64,000 bases of DNA, taken from assembly GCA_014649575.1 (NCBI GenBank), contig BMTH01000017.1, forward strand, positions 1 to 64,000, given 5' to 3'. Below, piece after piece: positions 17,874 to 24,948 of the stretch. Below the pieces are notes generated by a model. It made no database searches and was not told where the DNA came from. It worked only from the letters and a program-made list of their open reading frames with translations. Both the position numbers and the translations under genes were made by a program. The stretch's first letter is position 1. Each line of letters begins with the position of its first letter. This stretch comes from Streptomyces griseoincarnatus. GTDB taxonomy: Bacteria > Actinomycetota > Actinomycetes > Streptomycetales > Streptomycetaceae.

Positions 17874-18101
17874 GGGACCCGGTCAGGCGCCCCGTGTCCG
17901 ACCGGCGTGCGGTGAGCTTCGCCGCGTGCGGCCGGGGCGCGGCGCGGCCGTACGCCCCGGGCCGCGGGCGTTACAAGGGGCTGAACGGTGCCGGAGCGCG
18001 CGGTTCGGCCGCCGGCACGACCGGCTGAGCGGGCCGGCCGCGGCAGGACGGCACCCCCGCCGACGCCCGGTGAGCGGGGGCACCCGGTGCCGCATACACG
18101 T

Positions 18102-18135
18102 CGGCGGCGGCACCCCCGTCAGGGTGCCGCCGCCG
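18102..18135 (-). terminator. Terminator between convergent genes
   Basis: A perfect 14-bp stem CGGCGGCGGCACCC (18102-18115 with 18122-18135) and six-base loop lie 13 bases past the stop of the minus-strand acidic protein gene, facing the RecD2-like gene. The rest of 17874-18147 shows no gene. Confidence 0.75.
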
Positions 18136-18147
18136 GCGGGTGTCGTG

Positions 18148-18831
18148 TCAGCGGTCCGCGTCCAGGGGTTCCAGGTCCTCGTCCGCGTCCGGGGACAGGG
18201 CCGACTCCAGGTCGTCGTCCTCTTCGTCGTCCTCGTCGTCGTCGAAGACCGCGCTGACGTCGAAGCGGCACACCACCGCCTCGGGGTCCACCTGCTCGAA
18301 GGGGGCCTCGAGCCACTCGCCGGGGTCGGGGATCTCGTCCGATGCCGTGACCCAGAGCGTGGAGTCGCCCTCCTCCAGGCCGAACTCCTTGTGCCGGGAG
18401 GCGATCTCGTCCGGTTCGTACTCCCCGAACAGCAGGCCCAGCGCGCCGTGGACGGTGCTGGAGGCCTCCGAACTCTCGTCGTCCGCCTCCTCGATCCGCT
18501 GGGCGTGCGCCAGCAGCCGCTGCGGCTCGACGACGGTGTAGTCGCGGCGGATCAGCACACTGAGGGCGTTCGGTTCCTCGGGGCCGCCGTACGGGGGCAG
18601 GGCCTCCTCGGCACTGGGGATCTCGAAGGGCGTGACCTCGTCGTAGCGGTCGTAGAGCAGTTCGTCGTACGTCTCCGCGGCCGCGGCCAGCTGGTTGAAG
18701 GCCTCGTAGACGGCCGGGTCGTCGTCACCCGACCGGCTCTCGACCGCGGCCAGGTGGCGGTCGAGCGCGGTCTTCACCGCCTCGGCGGCGGCGCGTACCT
18801 CGGCAGCGGTGGGCTGCGCAGCATCAGACAT
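18148..18831 (-). CDS. Conserved acidic protein of unknown function
   Basis: I do not recognise a named family in this 227-residue protein. The first 100 residues look helical (EVRAAAEAVKTALDRHLAAVE, YEAFNQLAAAAETYDELLYDR) and the middle has YTVVEPQRLLAHAQRIEEAD. The last 35 residues are almost entirely Asp/Glu and probably disordered. It has no signal peptide or membrane segment. The ATG at 18831 is chosen because the longer frame runs into the divergent DUF5703 promoter. The same pair is, as I recall, conserved in streptomycetes. Confidence 0.75.
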   Translation of the reverse strand: MSDAAQPTAAEVRAAAEAVKTALDRHLAAVESRSGDDDPAVYEAFNQLAAAAETYDELLYDRYDEVTPFEIPSAEEALPPYGGPEEPNALSVLIRRDYTVVEPQRLLAHAQRIEEADDESSEASSTVHGALGLLFGEYEPDEIASRHKEFGLEEGDSTLWVTASDEIPDPGEWLEAPFEQVDPEAVVCRFDVSAVFDDDEDDEEDDDLESALSPDADEDLEPLDADR

Positions 18832-18878
18832 AGTGCAGACGCTATCCGTACCGGGGCCCGGCCCGCACAATAGATGCG

Positions 18879-19067
18879 ATGCCGGAATACGAATTTGTCG
18901 ACGTGTACGTGCCGCGCGGGGTCTCCCGCAAGGAGACGGCACGTCTGCTGACGGACCATGCCGAGTACGGTCACTGGGAGTTGTACCGCCTGACGCTGAT
19001 GCGTGACGGCAGCCGCAGGGTGCGGCTGCGGCGGCGGATCATCCGCCAGGTGCGCGCCACCTGGTGA
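18879..19067 (+). CDS. Small DUF5703-type basic protein
   Basis: This 62-residue protein starts MPEYEFVDVYVPRGVSRKET and ends in a run of Arg (RRVRLRRRIIRQVRATW). It matches the small DUF5703 family seen across Streptomyces; function unknown. The acidic N-half and strongly basic C-half suggest nucleic-acid or protein contact, which is inference. It is divergent from the acidic protein gene 47 bases away and ends before the bidirectional hairpin at 19098-19132. Confidence 0.8.
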   Translation: MPEYEFVDVYVPRGVSRKETARLLTDHAEYGHWELYRLTLMRDGSRRVRLRRRIIRQVRATW

Positions 19068-19097
19068 GCTGGGCGCGCCCGACCGGAGTCAACGGGC

Positions 19098-19132
19098 GGA
19101 GCGGACCCCGCGTCGGCCGCGGGGTCCGCTCC
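19098..19132. terminator. Bidirectional terminator
   Basis: A perfect 15-bp stem GGAGCGGACCCCGCG (19098-19112 with 19118-19132) and a five-base loop lie between the convergent DUF5703 and long chaplin genes, 30 and 12 bases from their stops. Confidence 0.8.
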
Positions 19133-19144
19133 GTGTGTCCGAGA

Positions 19145-19939
19145 TCACGCCGCGGCGCGCGCCCTGCGGTACAGGATGCCGCCGGCGAGCAGCGCACCCG
19201 CGCCGGCCGGCAGCGCGAGGCCGAGCGGCAGTTCGCTGCCGGTCTGGGCGAGCTGCGCGTCGCCCCGCGGGCCCGGCTGGTTGCCGGTGGAGGGGGTGTC
19301 CGGGGTGCCGGGCGTGCCAGGCGTCCCGGGCTCTCCCGGGTTGCCGGGCTCTCCGGGCTCTCCGGGCTCACCAGGGTTCCCCGGCTCACCGGGCTCCCCC
19401 GGATTGCCGGGCTCACCGGGCTCTCCAGGCTCGCCCGGGTCACCGGGCTCCCCCGGGTTGCCCGGCTCTCCGGGCTCACCGGGCTCACCGGGCTCACCCG
19501 GGTGCCCCCCGTCGTGCCCCGTGTTGGCGCACTCGTTGCCGGCCGCCGCGTTGCCCACGCCGATGACGTCGACGCTGTTGCCGCAGACGTTCACCGGCAC
19601 GTGCACCGGTACCTGCACGACGTTGCCGGAAGCCACGCCGGGCGAGTCGCTCGCCTTGCCGTGGGCGTGCGAGCCGCCGTGGTGGCCGGAGCCACCCTTG
19701 TTGGCGCAGGCGTTGCCGACCGCCGGGTTGAGGACCCCGACGACGTTGACCGTGTTGCCGCAGACGTTCACCGGGACGTGCACCGGCGCCTGCACGACGT
19801 TGCCGGAGAGCACGCCCGGCGAGCCCTTGGCCCCGCCCGTCGCGCCGGAGTCGGCGTGGGCGGCGGCGCCGCCCGCGGCGGCGAGCACACCGGTGGCGGC
19901 GGCCATGGTCATCAAGCCCTTGCGGGTGACCTGTCGCAT
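19145..19939 (-). CDS. chpC: Long chaplin with collagen-like stalk and sortase signal
   Basis: Long chaplins are secreted hydrophobic proteins anchored to the cell wall that help coat aerial hyphae. The 264-residue product has a signal peptide (1 to about 29), two chaplin domains (about 40-80 and 99-140, each with SGNVVQ-PVHVPVNVCGN and a Cys pair), a collagen-like stretch of 23 Gly-x-Pro triplets (145-213, mostly GEP and GNP), and a C-terminal sorting signal LAQTG (230-234), hydrophobic helix and RRAR tail. Position next to a short chaplin before an M20 peptidase matches chpC/chpH of S. coelicolor, which is the basis for the symbol. Sortase E substrates carry LAxTG motifs. Confidence 0.9.
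   Translation of the reverse strand: MRQVTRKGLMTMAAATGVLAAAGGAAAHADSGATGGAKGSPGVLSGNVVQAPVHVPVNVCGNTVNVVGVLNPAVGNACANKGGSGHHGGSHAHGKASDSPGVASGNVVQVPVHVPVNVCGNSVDVIGVGNAAAGNECANTGHDGGHPGEPGEPGEPGEPGNPGEPGDPGEPGEPGEPGNPGEPGEPGNPGEPGEPGEPGNPGEPGTPGTPGTPDTPSTGNQPGPRGDAQLAQTGSELPLGLALPAGAGALLAGGILYRRARAAA
19301..19507 (-). repeat. Collagen-like Gly-x-Pro coding repeat
   Basis: Twenty-three consecutive triplets, GHP followed mainly by GEP and GNP and ending GTP-GTP-GTP, are encoded by imperfect nine-base repeats of the GGCTCACCG/GGCTCTCCG type on the plus strand. Such tracts are prone to length change by slippage. Confidence 0.9.
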
Positions 19940-20019
19940 TGCTGAATTCCCTGTCCTCGGACCTGCTGCCGGGACGCGGTGCGTGCCGTGTCCCGGAATT
20001 CTCGACGAATGAGGAACCG

Positions 20020-20058
20020 GTCGGCCCCGGAGCGCATGGCGCGCGCTCCGGGGCCGAC
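20020..20058 (-). terminator. Terminator after the short chaplin gene
   Basis: A perfect 16-bp stem GTCGGCCCCGGAGCGC (20020-20035 with 20043-20058) and seven-base loop lie 47 bases beyond the stop of the short chaplin gene, on the way to the long chaplin. Confidence 0.75.
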
Positions 20059-20104
20059 GGGCTCGAACCCTCAGCGGGCGGTGCCTAGAGGGCGAGACAC
20101 GACG

Positions 20105-20338
20105 TCACGCGTTGACGCAGGTGTTGCCGAAGGCGGGGTTCAGCAGCCCGATCACGGAGATCGTGTTGCCGCAGACGTTGACGGGAACGTGAACCGGCAC
20201 CTGCACGACGTTGCCGGACAGGACGCCCGGCGAGTGCACGGCGGCACCCTGCGCGCCCGAGTCGGCGGCGGCCATGCCCGCGCCCGCGAGAACCAGACCA
20301 CCGGTGGCGGCCGCGACGGCGACGACCTTCTTCAGCAT
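20105..20338 (-). CDS. chpH: Short chaplin
   Basis: This 77-residue secreted protein has a signal peptide (MLKKVVAVAAATGGLVLAG, cleaved near residue 25) followed by one chaplin domain, SPGVLSGNVVQVPVHVPVN, with two cysteines (CGN and NTCVNA) that form the intramolecular disulphide. Short chaplins assemble into amyloid-like fibrils that lower surface tension and make aerial hyphae hydrophobic. A strong AGGAGG ribosome binding site (20343-20350) and an inverted repeat (20358-20383) precede the ATG. The ChpH symbol rests on its place beside the long chaplin; ChpE or others cannot be excluded by sequence alone. Confidence 0.9.
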   Translation of the reverse strand: MLKKVVAVAAATGGLVLAGAGMAAADSGAQGAAVHSPGVLSGNVVQVPVHVPVNVCGNTISVIGLLNPAFGNTCVNA

Positions 20339-20357
20339 GTATTCCTCCTAGTTGGCA

Positions 20358-20383
20358 ATGTGATCCAAAGTCGCGGATCACAT
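20358..20383 (-). promoter_or_regulatory. Inverted repeat in the chpH leader
   Basis: ATGTGATCC (20358-20366) is exactly mirrored by GGATCACAT (20375-20383) with an eight-base spacer, just upstream of the AGGAGG site. It could be an operator or an mRNA hairpin that affects translation or stability. A weak promoter candidate on the minus strand has TTGACC (20443-20448) and CATAAG (20419-20424) with an 18-base spacer. Confidence 0.55.
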
Positions 20384-20506
20384 CACGGGTAACGAGGAGG
20401 AAGTAATGAGGCTACGAGCTTATGGTCGCATTCACTCTTCCCGGTCAACTCCGCACGTCTGACCGATTCTTCGGGACGTCTCCGATCTCTGGCAGGGGAC
20501 GGTCTC

Positions 20507-21832
20507 TCAGGACGCGTCCAGGAACCGGTCGAGCACGCGGACACCGAACTTGAGGCCGTCCACCGGCACCCGCTCGTCGACGCCGTGGAACATGCCCGCG
20601 AAGTCGAGCTCCGGGGGCAGCTTCAACGGCGCGAAGCCGAAGCAGCGGATACCGAGGTCGTCGAAGGACTTGGCGTCGGTGCCGCCGGAGAGCATGTAGG
20701 GCACGGCACGCGCGATGGGATCCTCGGCGCTCAGCGCGGTCTGCATGGCGTCGACGAGCCGGCCGTCGAAGTCGGTCTCCAGCGCCTTGTCGGAGTGCAC
20801 GTCCTCGCGCCGCACACGCGGGCCGAGGACGCGGTCGAGGTCGGCGAGGAACTCCTCCTCGTAGCCGGGCAGGAAGCGGCCGTCGACGTGCGCGGTGGCC
20901 TGGCCGGGGATGACGTTGACCTTGTAGCCGGCGCCGAGCTGGGTGGGCGCGGCGGAGTTGCGCAGGGTGGTGCCGATCATGCGGGCGATGCCGCCGAGCT
21001 TGGCGAGGGTCTCGTCCATGTTCTCCGGGTCGAGCTCGGTGCCGAGCGCGTCGGAGAGCTCGTCCAGGAAGGCGCGGACGGTCTTGGTGACCCTGACCGG
21101 CCACTTGTGGCGGCCGAGGCGGGCGACGGCCTCGCACAGCTCGGTGATGGCGTTGTCGTCGTTGGTCATCGAGCCGTGGCCCGCGGTGCCGTCGACGGTG
21201 AGCCGCATCCAGTGCATGCCCTTTTCGGCGGTCTCGACGAGGTAGAGGCGCAGCTTCTCGTTGACGGTGAAGGAGAAGCCGCCGACCTCGCCGATCGCCT
21301 CGCTGACGCCGTCGAACAGCTCGGGGTGTTCGCGCACCAGGTGCTTGGCGCCGTAGGTGCCGCCGGCCTCCTCGTCGGCGAGGAAGGCGAGGACGACGTC
21401 CCGCGGGGGCTTGCGGCCGCTGCGCATGCGCTCGCGGACGACCGCGAGGGTCATCGCGTCCATGTCCTTCATGTCGACGGCCCCGCGTCCCCACACGCAT
21501 CCGTCGGCGATCTCGCCGGAGAAGGGGTGGTGGGTCCAGTCGTCCGCGTTGGCGGGCACGACGTCGGTGTGGCCGTGGATGAGCAGGGCGGGCCGCGACG
21601 GGTCCTCGCCCTCGATCCGGGCGACGGTGGAGGCGCGTCCGGGGTGGGACTCGAAGATCTGGGGCTCCAGGCCGACTTCGGCGAGCTTCTCGGCGACGTA
21701 CTCGGCCGCCTTGCGCTCGCCGGGGCCCGAGTGGTCGCCGTAGTTGCTGGTGTCGATCCGGATCAGCTCGCGGCAGAGGTCCACGACCTCGTCCTCACCG
21801 GTGACGCCCTTGGCCGGGTCCGTCTCGCTCAC
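20507..21832 (-). CDS. M20 family metallopeptidase
   Basis: This 441-residue zinc peptidase of the ArgE/DapE/carboxypeptidase-G2 group has the metal-binding and catalytic motifs LLIHGHTDVVPAN (His and Asp), WGRGAVDMKDMDAM (bridging Asp), FLADEEAGGTYGAKH (Glu-Glu pair), and the dimerisation-domain TVDGTAGHGSM. Substrates are N-acylated amino acids or dipeptides; the exact one is unknown. GTG 21832 is chosen because GGGAGGA lies seven bases upstream; the frame extends 31 codons further into glycine-rich sequence without a family match. Confidence 0.9.
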   Translation of the reverse strand: MSETDPAKGVTGEDEVVDLCRELIRIDTSNYGDHSGPGERKAAEYVAEKLAEVGLEPQIFESHPGRASTVARIEGEDPSRPALLIHGHTDVVPANADDWTHHPFSGEIADGCVWGRGAVDMKDMDAMTLAVVRERMRSGRKPPRDVVLAFLADEEAGGTYGAKHLVREHPELFDGVSEAIGEVGGFSFTVNEKLRLYLVETAEKGMHWMRLTVDGTAGHGSMTNDDNAITELCEAVARLGRHKWPVRVTKTVRAFLDELSDALGTELDPENMDETLAKLGGIARMIGTTLRNSAAPTQLGAGYKVNVIPGQATAHVDGRFLPGYEEEFLADLDRVLGPRVRREDVHSDKALETDFDGRLVDAMQTALSAEDPIARAVPYMLSGGTDAKSFDDLGIRCFGFAPLKLPPELDFAGMFHGVDERVPVDGLKFGVRVLDRFLDAS

Positions 21833-22028
21833 GTGCTTCCTCCCGCTGCTGGTGTTCCCGCTGGTCGGTCCTCCCCATCCTCCCCCTCCCGGCGTCCGGC
21901 CCCAAGACCCGCCCCGGCCCGTCACACGCCGTTCACGCGGCGGCGCGCCGGGGGTGATCGGCCACCCCGGAACACCTGGTAATGTTTATGTCGTCGCCGC
22001 GGGGGGAAACCCGCGCGACAGACACCTT

Positions 22029-22113
22029 GTCCGGGTGGCGGAATGGCAGACGCGCTAGCTTGAGGTGCTAGTGCCCTTTATCGGGCGTGGGGGTTCAAGT
22101 CCCCCCTCGGACA
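22029..22113 (+). tRNA. tRNA-Leu (GAG)
   Basis: The 85-base sequence folds as a class II tRNA. The acceptor stem GTCCGGG pairs with CTCGGAC (one G-U), the anticodon stem CTAGC/GCTAG encloses TTGAGGT with anticodon GAG, a variable arm follows (TGCCCTTTATCGGGCG), and the T arm is GGGGGTTCAAGTCCCCC. No CCA is encoded. A -10-like TAATGT lies at 21980-21985. It decodes CUC leucine codons. Confidence 0.95.
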
Positions 22114-22124
22114 CTTGCTTCATG

Positions 22125-22152
22125 AGGGCCTCGACCGGACGGTCGGGGCCCT
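22125..22152 (+). terminator. Hairpin after tRNA-Leu
   Basis: A 12-bp stem with one G-U pair (AGGGCCTCGACC at 22125-22136 with 22141-22152) and a four-base loop begins 12 bases after the tRNA, before the YchJ gene. Confidence 0.65.
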
Positions 22153-22177
22153 CGGGCGTTTGTACGGAAGGTGCCCC

Positions 22178-22555
22178 ATGACGTCTCGCACGCCTTGCCC
22201 CTGCGGTCTCCCCGAGGCCTACGAGGAGTGCTGCGGCCGCTTCCACTCCGGTAGGGCCTCCGCACCGACGGCGGAGCGGCTGATGCGGTCCCGGTACGCG
22301 GCGTTCGTGCGGCAGGACGGAGCGTACCTGCTGCGGACGTGGCATCCGCGGACCCGCCCGGCCCGGCTCGACCTCGATCCGGCGATGCGGTGGACCGGAC
22401 TGGAGATCCTCGCCACGGAGGACGGCTCCGCCTTCCACTCCACCGGCACGGTCACCTTCCGCGCCGCGTACCGGGGCGGCTCCCTGCACGAGCGCAGCCG
22501 CTTCGAACGGGTCGACGGGGCCTGGGTGTACGTCGACGGGGACTTCCTCGGCTGA
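22178..22555 (+). CDS. YchJ-family (UPF0225) protein
   Basis: This 125-residue protein has the SEC-C-like zinc motif at its N-terminus, CPCGLPEAYEECCGRFHSG, followed by the NTF2-like fold of the YchJ family (AERLMRSRYAAFVRQDGAYLL, WTGLEIL, FRAAYR). Function is unknown; SEC-C motifs bind zinc and often contact proteins. The ATG at 22178 is preceded by GGAAGG and directly follows the tRNA hairpin. Confidence 0.88.
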   Translation: MTSRTPCPCGLPEAYEECCGRFHSGRASAPTAERLMRSRYAAFVRQDGAYLLRTWHPRTRPARLDLDPAMRWTGLEILATEDGSAFHSTGTVTFRAAYRGGSLHERSRFERVDGAWVYVDGDFLG

Positions 22556-22576
22556 AGGACCCCGGCCAGGGCCGGC

Positions 22577-22978
22577 TCAGGCGGGCAGCCGGGTGTCGAC
22601 GACGAAGGCGATCTCCACGAGCTGGCCGGGCAGGGTGAGTTCGGTGACGCCGAGGACCGTGCTCGCCGGGCGGTGGCCGCCGAAGTAGGCGAGGTTGGCC
22701 TCGGCCGTGGCCGCGGCGTGACGCGCGAGGTCCACCACGTAGAGGGTCTGCGTGATGATCTGGCTCCGGGTGGCTTCGTAGTGGGCGAGGACGCGGTCCA
22801 TGTTGGTGTGCGTGCGCCGCAGCTGGGCGGCGAAGTCGCCGGGGTCCGGGAATCCGCCCGCCTCGTCGAAGGCGAGCTGTCCCGAGACGTGGATCAGATC
22901 GCCGGAGCGGATCGCCTGCGCGTAGCCGAAGTCGCTCTCGGCCGGGATTCCGTAGGAGAAGAGGTCACTGGTGGCCAT
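22577..22978 (-). CDS. RidA family protein
   Basis: This 133-residue RidA/YjgF/UK114 protein carries YAQAIRSGDLIHVSGQLAFD and the C-terminal LPGQLVEIAFVVDTRLPA. The classical members deaminate reactive enamine or imine intermediates; the catalytic Arg of archetypal RidA is not evident here, since the equivalent segment ends LVEIAFVV, so it may be a divergent subgroup. It is divergent from the HxlR regulator 105 bases away, which probably controls it, and convergent with the YchJ gene. Confidence 0.85.
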   Translation of the reverse strand: MATSDLFSYGIPAESDFGYAQAIRSGDLIHVSGQLAFDEAGGFPDPGDFAAQLRRTHTNMDRVLAHYEATRSQIITQTLYVVDLARHAAATAEANLAYFGGHRPASTVLGVTELTLPGQLVEIAFVVDTRLPA

Positions 22979-23083
22979 GGGTGGGTTCGTCCTTTTCCAG
23001 TCGGTCTCTTGTGGTTACCCGGAAACTGTAGGAGAGTGAGCGCCGACCTGGAAGAACGCACTTTTCGGTGACTGGGGAACCTG

Positions 23084-23470
23084 ATGGTGACCAAGCGTGT
23101 ACTGGTGGGACTGCCGGAGGACGCCGATCTGCGGCGCGCGGACTCCCTGGCGCGGGAGATCTTCTCGGACGTCGCCAACAAGTGGGCGTTGCTGATCATC
23201 GAGGCGCTCGGCGAGGGCACCCTGCGGTTCAGCGAGCTGCGGGACGAGGTCGAGGGCGTCAGCCACAAGATGCTCACGCAGAATCTGCGCATGCTGGAGC
23301 GCAACGGCCTGGTCGAGCGGACGGTGCACCCCACCGTGCCGCCGCGCGTCGAGTACACCCTCACCGGACCGGGGCGCGCGCTGCGCACCGCCGTGGACGC
23401 GATCTGCGGGTGGACGCACGAGCACCTGGGGCACATCGAGCAGGCGCGGGAGCGCTTCGGCGACCGGTGA
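23084..23470 (+). CDS. HxlR-family transcriptional regulator
   Basis: This 128-residue winged-helix protein has the HxlR signature: FSDVANKWALLIIEALGEGTLRFSELR, then VSHKMLTQNLRMLERNGLVERTVHPTVPPRVEYTLT as recognition helix and wing. Many relatives sense aldehydes or oxidants through an N-terminal cysteine; there is no Cys before the helix-turn-helix here. It starts at ATG 23084. Placement opposite ridA suggests that gene as its target. Confidence 0.88.
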   Translation: MVTKRVLVGLPEDADLRRADSLAREIFSDVANKWALLIIEALGEGTLRFSELRDEVEGVSHKMLTQNLRMLERNGLVERTVHPTVPPRVEYTLTGPGRALRTAVDAICGWTHEHLGHIEQARERFGDR

Positions 23471-23508
23471 CCGCGACCGGCCGAGAGGAGAGTCCGCCGG
23501 CGGGCAGG

Positions 23509-24210
23509 TCAGGGCGCCAGGATGTCGAGTTCCTGGAGGGCGCCCTCGGTGATCTCGCGGGTGAGCTTCTCCGCGCGGGCGGCGTCGCGTGCGCGGACGG
23601 CCTCGGCGAGCTGGACGTGGAGGGTGACGGCGGCCGGGTCGGGGTCCTCGAACATCACGTCGTGGTGCGTGCGTCCGGCCAGCACCTCCGCGACCACGTC
23701 GCCGAGGCGGGCGAACATCTCGTTGCCGGAGGCGGTCAGGATGACACGGTGGAACGCCACGTCGTGGAAGAGGTAGCCCTCCAGCTTGTGGCCGCGTGAG
23801 TGCGCCACCATCCCCAGGGCGCACTCGGTGAGTTCGGCGCACTGCTCGGCCGTGGCGTTGCGCGCGGCGAGGCCGGCCGCGACCGGTTCGACCGCGGAGC
23901 GCAGCACGGTGAGGGAGCGCAGCTGGCGGGGGCGGTCGGCGCCGGCCAGGCGCCAGCGGATGACCTGCGGGTCGTAGACGTTCCACTCGCAGGCCGGGAG
24001 GACCGTGACGCCGACGCGGCGGCGGGACTCCACGAGGTGCATGGACTCCAGGACACGGACCACCTCGCGCATCACGGAGCGCGACACGTCGAAACGCTGG
24101 GCGAGTTCGTCGGTGCGCAGCACACTGCCGGGCGGATACCCGCCTGCGGTGATCTCGGGGCCGAGGGTGTCCAGTACGCGGCCGTGCAGCCCCCGGCCCG
24201 TGGTGCTCAT
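23509..24210 (-). CDS. gntR: GntR/FadR-type regulator of gluconate use
   Basis: This 233-residue regulator has a GntR winged helix (about 10-75, with LAQRFDVSRSVMREVVRVLES) and an all-helical FCD ligand domain (about 95-225). The metal-binding Asp/His residues expected in FCD domains fit FHDVAFHRVI and the later THHDV and VQLAEAV segments. Divergence from gntK and the permease makes it the likely gluconate-responsive repressor, as in S. coelicolor where I recall the same order. It is convergent with hxlR. Confidence 0.87.
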   Translation of the reverse strand: MSTTGRGLHGRVLDTLGPEITAGGYPPGSVLRTDELAQRFDVSRSVMREVVRVLESMHLVESRRRVGVTVLPACEWNVYDPQVIRWRLAGADRPRQLRSLTVLRSAVEPVAAGLAARNATAEQCAELTECALGMVAHSRGHKLEGYLFHDVAFHRVILTASGNEMFARLGDVVAEVLAGRTHHDVMFEDPDPAAVTLHVQLAEAVRARDAARAEKLTREITEGALQELDILAP

Positions 24211-24283
24211 GCACTCAGAGTACGGGGCGGATCACACCGATAAAAAGTCAGATTTATTCGTCACAGACTCTTGAAGTTGTCGT

Positions 24284-24293
24284 ACTTATAAGT
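24284..24293. promoter_or_regulatory. Palindrome between gntR and gntK (candidate operator)
   Basis: ACTTATAAGT is a perfect 10-bp palindrome in an AT-rich island (24238-24300) that contrasts with the surrounding GC-rich DNA. It lies 74 and 62 bases from the two divergent starts. The overlapping TTGTCGTACTT resembles GntR-type half-sites. Operator role is inferred. Confidence 0.5.
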
Positions 24294-24354
24294 TTCAGTT
24301 GCCGTCGACATCATCGGCAAGGTGTCGACGAGGACAGCAGACAGTGAGGCAGCG

Positions 24355-24873
24355 ATGAACACCCCCCACGTCGTCGTGGTCATGGGCGTCGCCGGAACGG
24401 GCAAGACCACCATCGGTCCCCTGCTCGCGGCCCGCCTCGGCGTTCCGTACGCCGAGGGCGACGACTTCCACCCGCAGAGCAACATCGCCAAGATGTCGGC
24501 GGGCACCCCGCTCACCGACGACGACCGGTGGCCCTGGCTCGACGCCATCGGCGACTGGGCGCAGGGGCGCGCGGGTCTGGGGGGTGTGGTCAGCTGCTCG
24601 GCGCTGAAGCGCTCGTACCGCGACCGGCTGCGGGCCGCCGCGCCCGGCGTGGTCTTCGTGCACCTCACCGGCGACCGCGCCCTCGTCGAGGACCGGATGT
24701 CCCACCGGCAGGGGCACTTCATGCCCACGGCACTTCTCGACTCCCAGTTCGCGACGCTCCAGCCGCTGGAGCCGGACGAGGCCGGGGTCGCCGTGAACGT
24801 GACGGGCAGCCCCGAGAAGATCACCGAACGGGCGGCCACCGCCCTGGCGTCGCTCTCCGGGCCGACCGCGTAG
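24355..24873 (+). CDS. gntK: Gluconokinase
   Basis: This 172-residue P-loop kinase phosphorylates gluconate to 6-phosphogluconate, which enters the pentose phosphate pathway. Walker A GVAGTGKT is at 11-18; EGDDFHPQSNIAKMSAGTPL is the gluconate-binding signature, VSCSALKRSYRDRLR follows, and LVEDRMSHRQGHFM is the lid. Length is normal. The ATG at 24355 is chosen over GTG 24322 because the family starts here and GAGGC precedes it. It is followed after 75 bases by the permease gene. Confidence 0.94.
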   Translation: MNTPHVVVVMGVAGTGKTTIGPLLAARLGVPYAEGDDFHPQSNIAKMSAGTPLTDDDRWPWLDAIGDWAQGRAGLGGVVSCSALKRSYRDRLRAAAPGVVFVHLTGDRALVEDRMSHRQGHFMPTALLDSQFATLQPLEPDEAGVAVNVTGSPEKITERAATALASLSGPTA

Positions 24874-24948
24874 GCCCCACCCCACCGGCCCCCGGCCCCT
24901 CCCCCGGGCCGCCCTTCCCCCCGACCTCGCACTTCCTAGGGATCCACC

